A stretch of DNA of 64,000 nucleotides, taken from assembly GCA_964017125.1 (NCBI GenBank), contig OZ024914.1:21448282-21512281 (forward strand), written 5' to 3'. The notes beneath the pieces were generated by a model. It was not told the DNA's origin and did not search any database. It saw nothing but the letters and a program-made list of their open reading frames with translations. The stretch is from Flabesymbios commensalis (taxonomy: Eukaryota > Annelida > Polychaeta > Terebellida > Flabelligeridae). The position numbers and the translations under genes were made by a program. Position 1 is the stretch's first letter, and each line of letters begins with the position of its first letter. Positions 51,520-62,462 of this stretch are shown one piece after another.

Positions 51520-52128
51520 CCCTTTAAACCCTCATGATGCATCAATTAAAGCATCATTTTACAACTCTCAAAAATCACTTATAAGGAACTGGCCCAGGCT
51601 AAAATGATAAAAAAATCTGTGATTTTATTTTGGCTTCTTAATATGACCATATGATGTAAACATGTCCATAGACTAGAACTGCAAAAGTTTTTAAATTTTT
51701 TCTGATGCGCATTCACCTGTTAGGCTAGATATAGAGACGAAATTCCTATTTCTGACATGGTTGTCAATAATTAGAAATCATGAATTTCGTATCTATATCT
51801 AGCCTAGCTGGTGCATGCGCAGCACAAAAATTAAAAACTTTTGCAGTTCTAGTCTATGGACATGTTTACATCATATGGCCATATTAAGAAGCCAAAATAA
51901 AATCAGCGAATTTTTAATAATTTTAGCATGGACCAGTCCCTTTAATTTCCTAGACCTGAGGGTTTTAGAACGACCTTTTTCATAGAGCTCTGTTAATAAT
52001 AACTATACATTTTTCACAAGTGTCACTCAAATCAAGTCATATTTATCCACAACAAGTCGATAATTGCAACAGCAAATCGCGGCTTCTAGTGGATGAAGAT
52101 GACAATGGTAAACTCAGGCTTGAAAGGG
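51520..52128. mobile_element. TTAA MITE (16178 type) interrupted by another MITE
   Basis: TTAA lies at 51516-51519 and 52129-52132. Ends are CCCTTTAAACCCTCATGATG and, in reverse complement, CCCTTTCAAGCCTGAG. GCATCATTTTAC and the CAAGTCGATAATTGCAACAG hairpin match 16178-16418. The copy is 609 bp, but only about 247 bp once the inner element and its duplication are set aside, against 241 bp for the relative. Confidence 0.82.
51584..51941. mobile_element. 358-bp fold-back MITE nested in the 51520 element
   Basis: Ends are AGGAACTGGCCCAGGCTAAA and, in reverse complement, AGGGACTGGTCCATGCTAAA. TTAA follows the right end; the left flank is TATA. The halves mirror each other around TGACATGGTTGTCA, with ATATGACCATATGATGTAAA against TTTACATCATATGGCCATAT. 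It is a relative of 16692 and 61801. Confidence 0.85.
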
Positions 52129-52139
52129 TTAAAATTGCG

Positions 52140-54560
52140 TGCCAAATGGGAAACCAATCCGACGTATTTTACTATATTTATGATAGAACAAACGCTCCAC
52201 AATATGCTATTTATTATGTTTATAATGTAATTAAACTAAATGAAAATGATCGAATGATGATTGGTGCTGAAATGGTTAGCAAGTTACAAGTCGTCAATGA
52301 CAACCAATAGTTGTCCACAGATGTCCACAACCTATTCAACAATGTTTTCGATTGATTTGAATCCAGATTATTTCTGATCAACATTTTGTATTTTTCTATA
52401 AAACGACTAGGGCTACACGGAACATTTTTCAGAACGATTATAAAATCTAACTAGCTAGTCCTACTGATAACTAAATGTGATTACAATGTTTACGAGCAAC
52501 CGAGTGATTATTCATTAGTCCTTCTCTTGTTTACAATACCTTCGGGTCTTGGTGTTCAAATTGTATTATTATTATTCATTCAAACCATGAACAATATTTG
52601 GTCAATATTTCAATATTTGGGAGATTCTATGTGTTGCTCTACAATTCCTCTATAAAAGTGAGCAGTTGGTTTTACATTTCACCTTCATAATTGAAGCCAT
52701 GATTAGATATGCCGTGACAGGCAATATGCTGATCAAAAAAATATTATGACTTCGTTTACCTTCAATGTGACTATCCGGCTGTCCTATAATAAACTTGGCG
52801 GTCTCAGGCAGAGTATGCTACTTCTCGGTCACGGAGGCTCCCTACAATATTGGATCTTCAAGTGTGATCAGGGAAGAAACCATCGTTTCTTTGAAACCTG
52901 AATACTAGGGAGTTGGACGCAAATTTCAACGTGACATACTTTCGACGTCCCCGCCTTATCTGGATCGGCCTAGTATCAGAGTATATGCTCAGACTCACAG
53001 GAAAGAGTGAGCTGAGGCAAAGGTTGGCTCAGCCATCACGCGCTTCATTATAGCGCATGACGTGAGGCCTTGAAAGGATGACTCGTCCATCGTCCAGGCT
53101 GATTATCACAATGAAGATCACGGAACACACGATACGTTGATCCAATGCTGGTGTAATGCGGGGCCGCCGTCTCGTGTTTCTTTCCAATTGCATCCACGTT
53201 CTCTGCACGCAACCCACGGATCAAACACGAATCCGTCTGTCATTGTGCCGTGTCACAATTATGGCTATCCACCTTAGGAATCCACGTGGATCTCTTAACG
53301 ATTTTTCACAGAAATTAAATATGTTTTATTCATTCATCATTAATTCATTAACTATCCTTTCATTTCCTGGGAGACCCATGTATGAGTTTCAAGCAAGTTT
53401 TGAACCAAACAAAATTACATTAAAATTGGTAAATAGATTGGTTATCGGTTGATGATGGATGCTCAGTCTATGGCAAAAAAGCAATTTGCGTAATGTCTTT
53501 CTTTCCAAATGGAAATTGTCATTTGAAGCTAGAAATGTGTAGCTACAAATGCCAAACACATGGCAAATGACAAAGCAGGAGGACATGGGCTTATCAAGCA
53601 GTCATTTAGCAAATTGATCTTGCCATTTGCAAATTGAGATTAATTTACATCATCATTAACATGATTAATGGAGATTAATTGTTAAGTCTCGCTCTCTGGA
53701 TAATTACTCTGATTGTCGTAAACAGGCTAAATAGCTTCATTAGTGGCAGATACATTATTTTAAACAAACACGTTTAATCAAAATGTCAGGTAAAGATAAC
53801 TGCATATTTTGTCATTAAAGTGATTTTTTTATATAAGTCCATACCTGTTTTTATTACCAAGGTCGTTTACGAGCATAGTTTAAGTGAGTGACCAAGGTCT
53901 AGGACATTGTTAGATGTTCCGAGCGATAATTAAACGAAACATTAAACATGCTGTAATCAAGTTAATTATGCCAAATTAACTATTTCACATATCAATGATA
54001 AAGTACAACATTATAAAATATTAAACCAGCCGCGAAATAATTCAAAGTAAGCATTATACTGTAAAACTTATCAACTTAACAAAATGAAAAATAACTCCAG
54101 TCTATCTAAAAAAAAATTTAAATGGTCGGAATATCAACTTTTATTTCCATATTGCACAGCCTACCCATCAATACGCGACGTTGACCCAATGCTGGCTTAA
54201 TGTTTTTCCACCGTCTTCGTGTCAGTTTCGAAGAAAAAAATATTGCCATGGCATCTAAAAAATATAAGGACAAACTGAAAATATTATTGCTAACAATTGG
54301 TCAACCTTATACTGACACGAGAGAAGTCAGTAGCTGCTTAATTGAAAAGTTAGCAGTTATTGTATTTTGGATTTCTATCTGTTGATATGGTGTGAGAAAA
54401 TTGCACAGCGAACGTACACTCTCCACATTGTCTTTGGTTGGCTCCTTGCGGAAGCCGCGTAGCCACCGTGACTGTCGCAGAATGAAATAAAATCTAAAAA
54501 TTAAATTACACTATCTGATTCCTTAGCATTGATTTTGAGCTTTTTTTGTGTACCGTCTTG
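52140..54560. other. Mostly unrecognised DNA with repeat fragments
   Basis: No exon is convincing. It holds a SINE fragment (52797-52915), worn pieces of the CAGCAAACACGAG family near 53090-53240 and 54160-54215, and AT-rich sequence. Several short open frames have no motif. Confidence 0.45.
52797..52915 (-). mobile_element. Middle fragment of the dimeric SINE
   Basis: GGCGGTCTCAGGCAGAGTAT, CTTCTCGGTCACGGAGGCTC and CCTACAATATTGGATCTTCA match the complement of the second tRNA-like unit and spacer of the other copies. Confidence 0.75.
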
Positions 54561-54579
54561 ATGTCCACATATAGATTAA

Positions 54580-54772
54580 ACCCTTTCAGAGCCGGACTAA
54601 ACTTAGACGTCAGAGTCTGACGTCTATAGACGTCAGATTCTAACGTCTAAAGACGGTCGCCGCACTGAAAGAATTAAAAACTGGTCGTAAACCAATGATA
54701 TAGGTATTCAAATGAAGCGAAAAGAGCTAACAAAGACATTAACGATGATTTCAAATTGAAAATAATTCAGCA
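54580..54772. mobile_element. Inverted GTGCGGGG-type hairpin MITE
   Basis: ACCCTTTCAGAGCCGGACTA, then a palindrome around CTGACGTCTATAGACGTCAG, then AGACGGTCGCCGCACTGAAA. The following AATGATATAGGTATTCAAAT and ACGATGATTTCAAATTGAAA match, reversed, the body of the copies at 15739 and 30600. Confidence 0.7.
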
Positions 54773-54794
54773 TTGTAAAAAATAACAAAAGCCC

Positions 54795-54912
54795 AGGACC
54801 CTTATTCTCGTACAAGTTACGATATATCGTAGGCTTCTGATTGGTCGAGATGGCCATCTCGACTAATCAGAAGCCTACGATATATCGTAACTTGTACGAT
54901 AATACGGACCCT
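54795..54912. repeat. Long near-perfect palindrome with ATATATCGTA arms
   Basis: CGTACAAGTTACGATATATC then GTAGGCTTCTGATTGGTCGA mirrors TCGACTAATCAGAAGCCTAC then GATATATCGTAACTTGTACG around GATGGCCATC. Outer arms GGACCCTTATTCT and AATACGGACCC extend it to about 118 bp. Confidence 0.9.
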
Positions 54913-55916
54913 CAGACTGTCTCGCCAGTCGCAGTGCTCCCTAACAAGTCACCTGAGAGATCTATACAACCTCAACCCCGTACTTGACATGTGATTGAGG
55001 GTTCCGGCGTCAGCTTGGTGTCGTTTGCTTCCAAAATTATGATCCAGAAGGCGCCGTGTCTCCGGATCAACAGCGGACACAAACTCCTGTTCCATACTGC
55101 TGTGCTGTTTACTTTTGCATGACGGTATACCGCTATGCTATTTTGTATCTGCCGACAAAATTAGATCCACATTTCACAATAAACCTACAATTCCACTTTT
55201 GAAGTAAGATAATGCGGCTGTATTACAATTATGTCAGAGCCGTATGATTTACCACTAGTATAGAAAATTATTAGGCCTACATGATAATATTGTTGTTCGC
55301 ATAACAATAATTTAAATCCCAACTTGACATTTCAACCCTGATAAGGTTCTTTGATCGCGAGGTGGGGACTCAAATTGTACAAGAAGACACTCAATTAATT
55401 ACCGCATACCTCATATTAGAATAATCACAATACAGCTACAATTTTAATCCAAATGTCTGCATACAGCAAGTGACATGCTTACATGTATTTGAATATATGC
55501 GACACGGCCCTTTATATCGATACCCTTTAAACATGTTAAACTGACATGTTAAAGGCGTAGTCATTGTATTGTAATCATGTACATACATGTATGGTGTAAC
55601 GTGACATATTTACAAGTATTTAGCCCGGTCTGGCGACATTGATAGCAGAGGGCTGTTTTACAACAGTGGATTTATAAATGTAATGTATACTGTAGGCTGA
55701 ATTATTTTCCTTTAGGTGTTTTTGTCTTAATTGATTGAAACAATATTGATAATGTGATTAATGTTATTCATTTATTAATTAGTCATACATGTATATCATA
55801 TTAAAAGTCGTATTTCTCTTTAATCTCTGGTGCCGCTATCCGCTCACCGCCAGTACAGGAGACAAGAACAGATCCAATGTGATGTGAGGGCTCGTTATTG
55901 TCAAATGGGAAATTAA

Positions 55917-56155
55917 CCCTTTAAACCGCCGGTGCCGCATATATTCGGGTTTCCATTATTTATTAGCACATTCAGTACCACCTTTTAAACATGTTAAAGA
56001 TAAAATGTGGCATCAATCAGCAATATTTGAAAACAGTTGACCTCCATTTTGTCAAATCTGAATAATTTTCAATCACTTGAAGTTGTGGATCGCGTCAGCG
56101 AGACACAACTTAAAGTGGGTAACGATTCAGATTAAATAATTTGGCGGTTAAAGGG
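55917..56155. mobile_element. TTAA-flanked hairpin MITE, 239 bp, copy of 28187
   Basis: TTAA lies at 55913-55916 and 56156-56159. Ends are CCCTTTAAACCGCC and, in reverse complement, CCCTTTAACCGCC. The hairpin is CACTTGAAGTTGTGGATCGC against GCGAGACACAACTTAAAGTG. The body matches 28187-28408 closely. Confidence 0.85.
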
Positions 56156-56281
56156 TTAAGAGCGGTCTTCATCCCGGAGAGATTTATTTTTCGCGTCACC
56201 GGTGCTTGTAATATTTCAGAATGACAGCAGGTGACAGGTCAAGGTTTCGGTTGCTGTTCTACTTAAGCCTAAATACCCATT

Positions 56282-56393
56282 CCCAGCAACACGAGACATC
56301 AAGCCTATTTTGGTTTAATGCTGGACCAACGTTTGCGCCGTTGGCTCAGCATTAAACCAACATAAGGTTAAAATGGCGTGTTAATTATCTGGG
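56282..56393. repeat. CAGCAAACACGAG-family palindrome
   Basis: CCCAGCAACACGAGACATCA and GGTTTAATGCTGGACCAACG face GTTGGCTCAGCATTAAACCA and GGCGTGTTAATTATCTGGG. The right arm is worn. Confidence 0.7.
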
Positions 56394-57443
56394 TTGTTGT
56401 CATGATGTATTTTGCAGAGCGTGGACCTCATTTCCGTAGTTTCATCTCACTTTCATCAGACCTTTTGTTTTCCACAAGGAAAGCACACAAACGACGTCAA
56501 CCATGTAAGCTATATTACAGGCCTATTCAGTTTGATTTTAAATGTTAAAATAGCCCCGTACACCCGTGCATCGCAACATGTAGGCCTACAGCATAGCAAT
56601 AACACACAGTTGGCATGTAAATTGACCTGTCTCACTAATAATCTAGTAGGAAAATGACAACATTTCCAGTGGGGGGTACTTTTTGTTACCACCTGGAAAT
56701 CATTTTTTTAAGAACCATCAAAACCCCTGGATACAGAAAATTGCGTTTCCATTGCCGGAAATGGTTGTTTCATTGATTATTATGCAAATTAAGCAGACAT
56801 TGCACAAAACCATGTTTTCTTCAATAACTTTATAACTAATTGTCATAGACACATTTATATGGTGTCTATTCCAACAGTTTCATGGTCAAGAATATAAATA
56901 AAATGAGAAAAATAATTAATTATAATGCTAATTCGGTAATGCGATTACAAGACATATATACATGTAATGTTTCAATTTATCGTGAACTGCAGGACTGATA
57001 TGGTTAAAAGTATTAGCCTTCGTCGCAATTTTTATAATGGAAGTAAAAAAACGCCATCGAAAGGAGGATTCAACCTTTCAGTTTTGATGTTTTTAGTATT
57101 AAAAAAAGGTGGTGTAAAATACAGCTATATTTTTATTAACGAGATGTTGTACGCTTGTTAGCAGAGTTTGATGATTTAGGGAATCCTAGCGCCGAGGGCG
57201 CTGAGAGTAGTTTTAAGACAATCGAGGCTTATTATAAATAGTCGTCCCCATATTCTGTGAAACTCAATGACCTCGACCTCCTTTGTTTTCACCGAGCTGG
57301 CTAATAGAATGAAGTATGGGGGAGGGTTCTTATATAACCTTGTTTTCACCGAGTGACGTCACTGCGTTTCACAGAATGAAGTATGGGGGAGGGGGTGTTA
57401 TATAACCTTGTTTTAACCGAGTTACGTCACTGCGTTTCATAAA

Positions 57444-57599
57444 GCGTGAAACACATCTACGCTGTTGCCCGCGCGACGTCCCGCGCGAAGATTGGGACAA
57501 TGTTGTTTGAATTGTGGGCCCACAATTCAAACAAGATTGTCCCAAACGTCGCGCGGGATGTCGTGCGGGACGTCGCACACGCGTTGGTGTGTTTCGCGC
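57444..57599. repeat. GC-rich palindrome with CGCGCGACGTC arms
   Basis: GCGTGAAACACATCTACGCT, GCCCGCGCGACGTCCCGCGC and TTGGGACAATGTTGTTTGAA are mirrored by TTCAAACAAGATTGTCCCAA, the GTCGCGCGGGATGTCG arm and GTGTGTTTCGCGC. The centre is TGTGGGCCCACA. It is much richer in CpG than its surroundings. Confidence 0.9.
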
Positions 57600-57869
57600 G
57601 TTAACTCTACTTTTACTCAGATATCGTTGTCAAATATAGTGGAGCAGCAGATGATCTCTATCCTCATTATTTAATAGTAGAGGAGGCACGACACTTTCAA
57701 GCAACCGAGCGAGTGGCAAAGGTCTGATAGTTGATTCCTTCATCAGAAAAATGGTCCTTTATTAGGAAATCCATTTCTTACAAGTACCGGTGGTTGTTGC
57801 GAAAAGTATTTTTTAATGTTTTTTCACTTTTGGCGACCAAAAAAAGACGTGAATATTTTTTTTTTTTTA

Positions 57870-60600
57870 TAAAACGATGTTTTTCTTTTTGACATTGATC
57901 ATACTTTTATCATAAGTGACTGAATTATATAATAAACACAATTACTGATGCATTGATAAGCATTAAACCACAATTTAGAAGTGAATTCTTCATTTTTATA
58001 ATGAAATTTAATAAAATTAAGCTATTTTTCAAAAAAATGTTTAAAATGATATTATAAAACCATAAAATAATATCATAATGTACTATAAAACGATTTCTCA
58101 GCTCTATGGTATTACGATAATAATATACATAAATTATATCAATATAATTAAATACAGTGAATATGATGCTATAATACTACTCATGCCCTCGGTTAGTATT
58201 TAGTTTAAGCAACAAAAAATTAATAAAATTTTTCAAAAAATAAATTTATATAATTCTTTCTCACTGTGATCATCAAGATATACCATAAGTGACTTTCCAT
58301 GTTATATGGTTCCAAAAAAAACATCATTAACAAAAAAATACATATAATAAAACCGACTAAATTTTATTATATTCCCTTAACTTTGGAAATAGTAACCTAT
58401 ACACATACTTATTTCGCTTTCAACAATTGAGTGAAATAAAATATGATCTAATAAACTATTCCATACAATTAGCGACATAACATAATGTAATATCCCCCGC
58501 CCCACTATTTTAGAAATAATAACCTTCAATGAACATGGTGAATGGAAAACAAAATCTGTTTTACAGATAAGATGTGATGATAAATACATTTTAAAACAGC
58601 TAATTCATAATATTTGGATGGATGTTGGAAATGTTCCTATAATAATTGGAGGTTAATTAAAGATACAGTCATGTTTTAAACCTGCATGCATAGATCACGT
58701 GTAAGCCTTCATCATAGGCCTACAGTACAGTGCAGTTCGATTCAGCTGAGTAAGTGAACCTGATTACAAGTCTATGGATACTACTCCAACGAGACACTTA
58801 CCCAACGCCGTTTTAAGTATGCTGGTCCAACATTGAACCACCATTGTAAAAGTGTACAATGTTTGAGGGGAAGCCCTCATTTCAATACGGGCGTGGGGAT
58901 CCACTGTTTTGAGTAACATAGTCAGTTAGTTTTCAAACCCAGCGCACAGCTAAGAGTTTTGAGCTTTGGTGGAATTATCAACTCATATATGTTGCTCAAG
59001 TCTATATGAACTTGCTATGATTTGGGAACTTGCTCTTAATGCGGAGCTGGGTATGAAACGCATATTTAGTATTATCATGGACTAGTGCCTAACCTACCCA
59101 CGGGCACTATTGCATTCTCGGGGACCCATGCCGTGCATATTTTAACAGTTGACTATACCTTTAACGTATCTCAACTAGCCCAAAACACTGAGGTCAATAA
59201 TATGCCACGTTTTAGTGGGCTACCATCTTTTTACGGGATCAGATTACACAGCTTCATTTTTAAAAATGATGAATTAGACCAATGAAGATTATGGAGTATG
59301 ATTATTTGAAAATTGTTGCCGCATTGGCACAACTGAGCAGCCGTCAGTATACTTAATTTTTAGATTAGAGGCATTTGTATGTGAGATGTATGGAAGTAGT
59401 CAACAATCAGTAACTTTGTGCCGTTTTGAAATTTGTCAGAACAGTTTTAAGTTACATGATAATGAAAACATATTACGTTGGTTAAAACATGTGGAGCAAC
59501 ACTCTACCCTCCCTGTAAGGCTGTTCTTATTAAAATAAATAAAATAACAAATATATGTGTCCGTATTTCGCGTAACTCGATAAACAAGCAGATTTGTTTG
59601 TGGTATGTGGTATAGTTGGGAAGTGATAAATGGAAGATACTCCATATATTGGCTTTTACGGGAAGCAGGGTCCTGAAATTTTGTCTGAGAGATTGACTAA
59701 TCAAAATCTAGAATGTGAAGACGAAGATGATGAAGTTAACAATGCTCATTCAGATGAATCAGGCACTGATGACATTTAACACGGAAACGTGTGTGCTATA
59801 TACAAATAAAGTATAATTTCATTTTATTCGAGTGAATGTTATATTTGCTTAAATGAAAAAAGTAGAAGTGCATATATGTAAAAACAGATTTAGTTTTCTA
59901 TTCACCATTTTCATTGAAGGGTATTCTTTCTAAAATAGTAGGGTGAGGGATACTACATTATGTTATGTCGTTGATTGTATGGAATATTTTATTTGATTAT
60001 GTATAATTTAACTTTATCGTTGAAAGCAATTGCGACAATTTTGATGAAATTAAAATAAATAAGTAAATTTAAAGGTTACCATTTCCAATGTTAAGAGAAT
60101 ATCATAATATTCAGTTGATTTTATTATATTTATGTAATTTTTTGTACATTATGTTTTTTTCCTGAAACCATAAGACATTTTTTGAAGTCACTTATAGAAT
60201 ATATTGATGACGACAGTGAGTAAGAATTATATTAATTTATTTTTTGAAAAATGATGATATTCCCTTTTATTGTCGCGTAAACCAAGTACTAACCGAGGGC
60301 ATGGGTAATATTATAGAATCATATTCACTCCATTTTATTATATGCATATAATTTTTGGATCTTATTTTCGTAATACCATATAACCGAGAAATCGTTTTAA
60401 AGTACATATGACATTATTTTATGGTTTTGTAACATTTTTTTTTTTTTTTAATTGTTCAATTTTTATTAATTTTCTATGAAAAATGAAGAATTTTCCTCTA
60501 AATTGTGGTTTAATGCTTATCAATACATCAGTTATTGTGTTTATTATATATGTCGGTCACATATGATAAAATTATGATCATTGACAATAAGAAATACATC
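57870..60600. mobile_element. 2.7-kb region with long inverted arms
   Basis: The left arm (about 57885-58568) and right arm (about 59882-60590) are reverse complements. Examples are TGATAAGCATTAAACCACAA against TTGTGGTTTAATGCTTATCA, and AGATTAAG-type AT-rich stretches sharing CCCTCGGTTAGTA. Each arm has two ~340-bp related units, and a further worn unit runs on the right to about 60930. The centre carries a decayed coding remnant. Confidence 0.75.
59085..59779 (+). pseudogene. Decayed coding remnant between the inverted arms
   Basis: Several short + frames follow in order: one with FSGTHAVHILTVDYTF and GLPSFYGIRL (59085-59285), one with LEAFVCEMYGSSQQSVTLCR (from about 59362) and one ending in an acidic tail, ECEDEDDEVNN to TDDI (stop at 59777-59779). 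An AATAAA follows at about 59804. The LEAFVC-MYGSS pattern reminds me of a repeat-associated protein of unknown function in many invertebrate genomes. That is from memory and unproven. It is broken in several places. Confidence 0.4.
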
Positions 60601-60954
60601 CTTGGAAATATATATATATATATCTTTAAACAAATCTATTTTTTGTCGCATAACTGAAAATTCGGGGGTAGGGGTAATAGCATCATATTCAGTCGCTTTT
60701 TTACATATTTAGATATTTTAAAAGATATTTTTAACCTAATACCATATAGAATCGGGAGTTGTTAAAGTGTAATATAAAAATAATTTGAACTTTTTAAAAA
60801 AAAGTAAAATTTGAATTTATTTCATAAAAATTGACGAATTTGTCACTAAATTTCGGCTTAATGCTTACCAAAACACCTTTAATTCTGTTTTATTTTTAAT
60901 ATTTTTGGATCAGCCAGAATATATTGTGACGAGTAACAGTAAAAAACCCAGTCT

Positions 60955-61440
60955 TCAGTGGACGAGATCACTTTTGTAGCGGCTAGATAAACTTTTAAAG
61001 TGGTCGTGATCACTTCGTCAGTAGTCAAGATCGATTTGGTAGTGGCTTTGATAACTGCAAAAAGGCTGTGATCACTTCTTCGGTGGTCAAAATCACTATT
61101 GTAGTACCTGAGATAACTTTTAAGGTGGCTGTGGTCCCCTCTTCAGTGGTCAGGATCACTTTTATAGTGGCTGAGATAATTTTTAAAAGTGGCTGTGATC
61201 ACTTCTTCAGTGGCCACGACCACATTTGTGACGGCTGAGATAATTTTTAAAGTGTATGTAATCACTTTTTCTATCACTAAGATCACGTTTGTATTGGCTG
61301 AGATAACTTTTAAAGTGTCTGTGATCACTCATACTGTGGCAAAGATCACTTTAATAGTGGAAGGGATGATTTTCAGTGGCTGTAATCATTTCTAAAGTGG
61401 CCAAGATCATTTTTCTGACTTCAGAGATGCTAAGCGTTAA
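60955..61440. repeat. 63-bp minisatellite, about seven units
   Basis: Units follow GTGGCTGTGATCACTTCTTC, AGTGGTCAAGATCACTTTTG and GTGGCTGAGATAACTTTTAA. The period is a multiple of three, so frames on both strands stay open for a few units with 21-residue repeats. Divergence between units is considerable. No start, splice site or partner exon supports coding use. Confidence 0.9.
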
Positions 61441-61800
61441 TTTGGTAGGGGAGAGTGAGGGGAGGAATGATGTTTATTTAAGATACATACCCAGGCAAAT
61501 GGCATGATATATCTCTTCTATATATGTCATATGTTTTTGAGTTTTTGAGTGAAGGCAACATTCTGATAAATTACAACTTTTGGAAACATCCGTTGGCAAC
61601 GTATTCAGGTTTCAAACAAGACGAAATATGACAATGTTTTTTAGATCCACCTGTGTTTTAATTCGGCTGCCATATTTCCTTCTAAATTTTTTTTTTATAA
61701 TTTACCGGCCGTAACCTATGACAAAAAGTTCTTAGCTCGTACTAGGATAAGTATGTAAAGTCTCAGATGTGTTACATTGTCAAAGACGTTGCTAGTTTAA

Positions 61801-62014
61801 AGGGACTGGGCCAGGCTAAAATCATAAAAAAATCGGTGATTTTATTTTACTTCTTAATATGACCATAAGATGTAAACATGACCATAGACTAGAACTGCAG
61901 AAAGCTTTTAAATTTATCTGCTGCGCATTCACCTGTTAGGCTAGATATAGAGACGAAATTCCCGTATTTTTTATTTTTGACATTGTTTTATGATTTTAGC
62001 CTGGGCCAGTCCCT
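61801..62014. mobile_element. TTAA-flanked MITE, 214 bp
   Basis: TTAA lies exactly at 61797-61800 and 62015-62018. Ends are AGGGACTGGGCCAGGCTAAA and, in reverse complement, AGGGACTGGCCCAGGCTAAA. The body matches the left half of 51584-51941 (ATATAGAGACGAAATTCC). It fits a piggyBac-like non-autonomous element. Confidence 0.9.
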
Positions 62015-62196
62015 TTAATTACAATGTCATCAAAAAATCACCGCTTAACGGTGCTTTCCCAACGGGTTTCACATTTCCAAACACGAAGGTCAACACCTGT
62101 AAGCTCGTCCAATTGACATGTTTTACTTCTTTGCGGGGCATCGTGAACATCGCCAAAATACACAGGTAATATTAATAGGATGTTCGTGGCTGGTGT

Positions 62197-62457
62197 CAGT
62201 GGCGGATCCAGGAATTGACAGACGAGGGGTGCGCCGATTTTTCTTTTTAATATACTCAACACATCTGGCAAAGCCAGCCTCTTAAATGCTGTAGAGGGGT
62301 TCGGGGGCATGCTCGCCAGGAATATTATGAAATCTAAGGCCTCAAATGACGCATTCTAGAACATATTTTTGACAAAATCTGGTCGTTTTTTTTTGTTTCT
62401 GGGACCTGAAGGGGGGGGGGCGCAGCCGGCGCCCCCCCCCCTTTAGATCCGGCACTG
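62197..62457. mobile_element. Short hAT-like MITE, 261 bp
   Basis: Ends are CAGTGGCGGATCCAGGAATT and, in reverse complement, CAGTGCCGGATCTAAAGG. GGTGT flanks both ends (62192-62196 and 62458-62462). Subterminal G- and C-runs (GGGGGGGGGG, GCGCCCCCCCCC) are typical of this CAGTGGCGGATC group. The ends resemble those of 20168-20848. Confidence 0.8.
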
Positions 62458-62462
62458 GGTGT

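Noticed and set aside
52020-52310. 96-codon plus-strand frame
   Set aside because: Its first third is the hairpin of a TTAA MITE, and the remainder has no recognisable feature or splice support.
62038-62310. 90-codon minus-strand frame
   Set aside because: It overlaps the hAT-like MITE and the TTAA MITE edge and has no motif.
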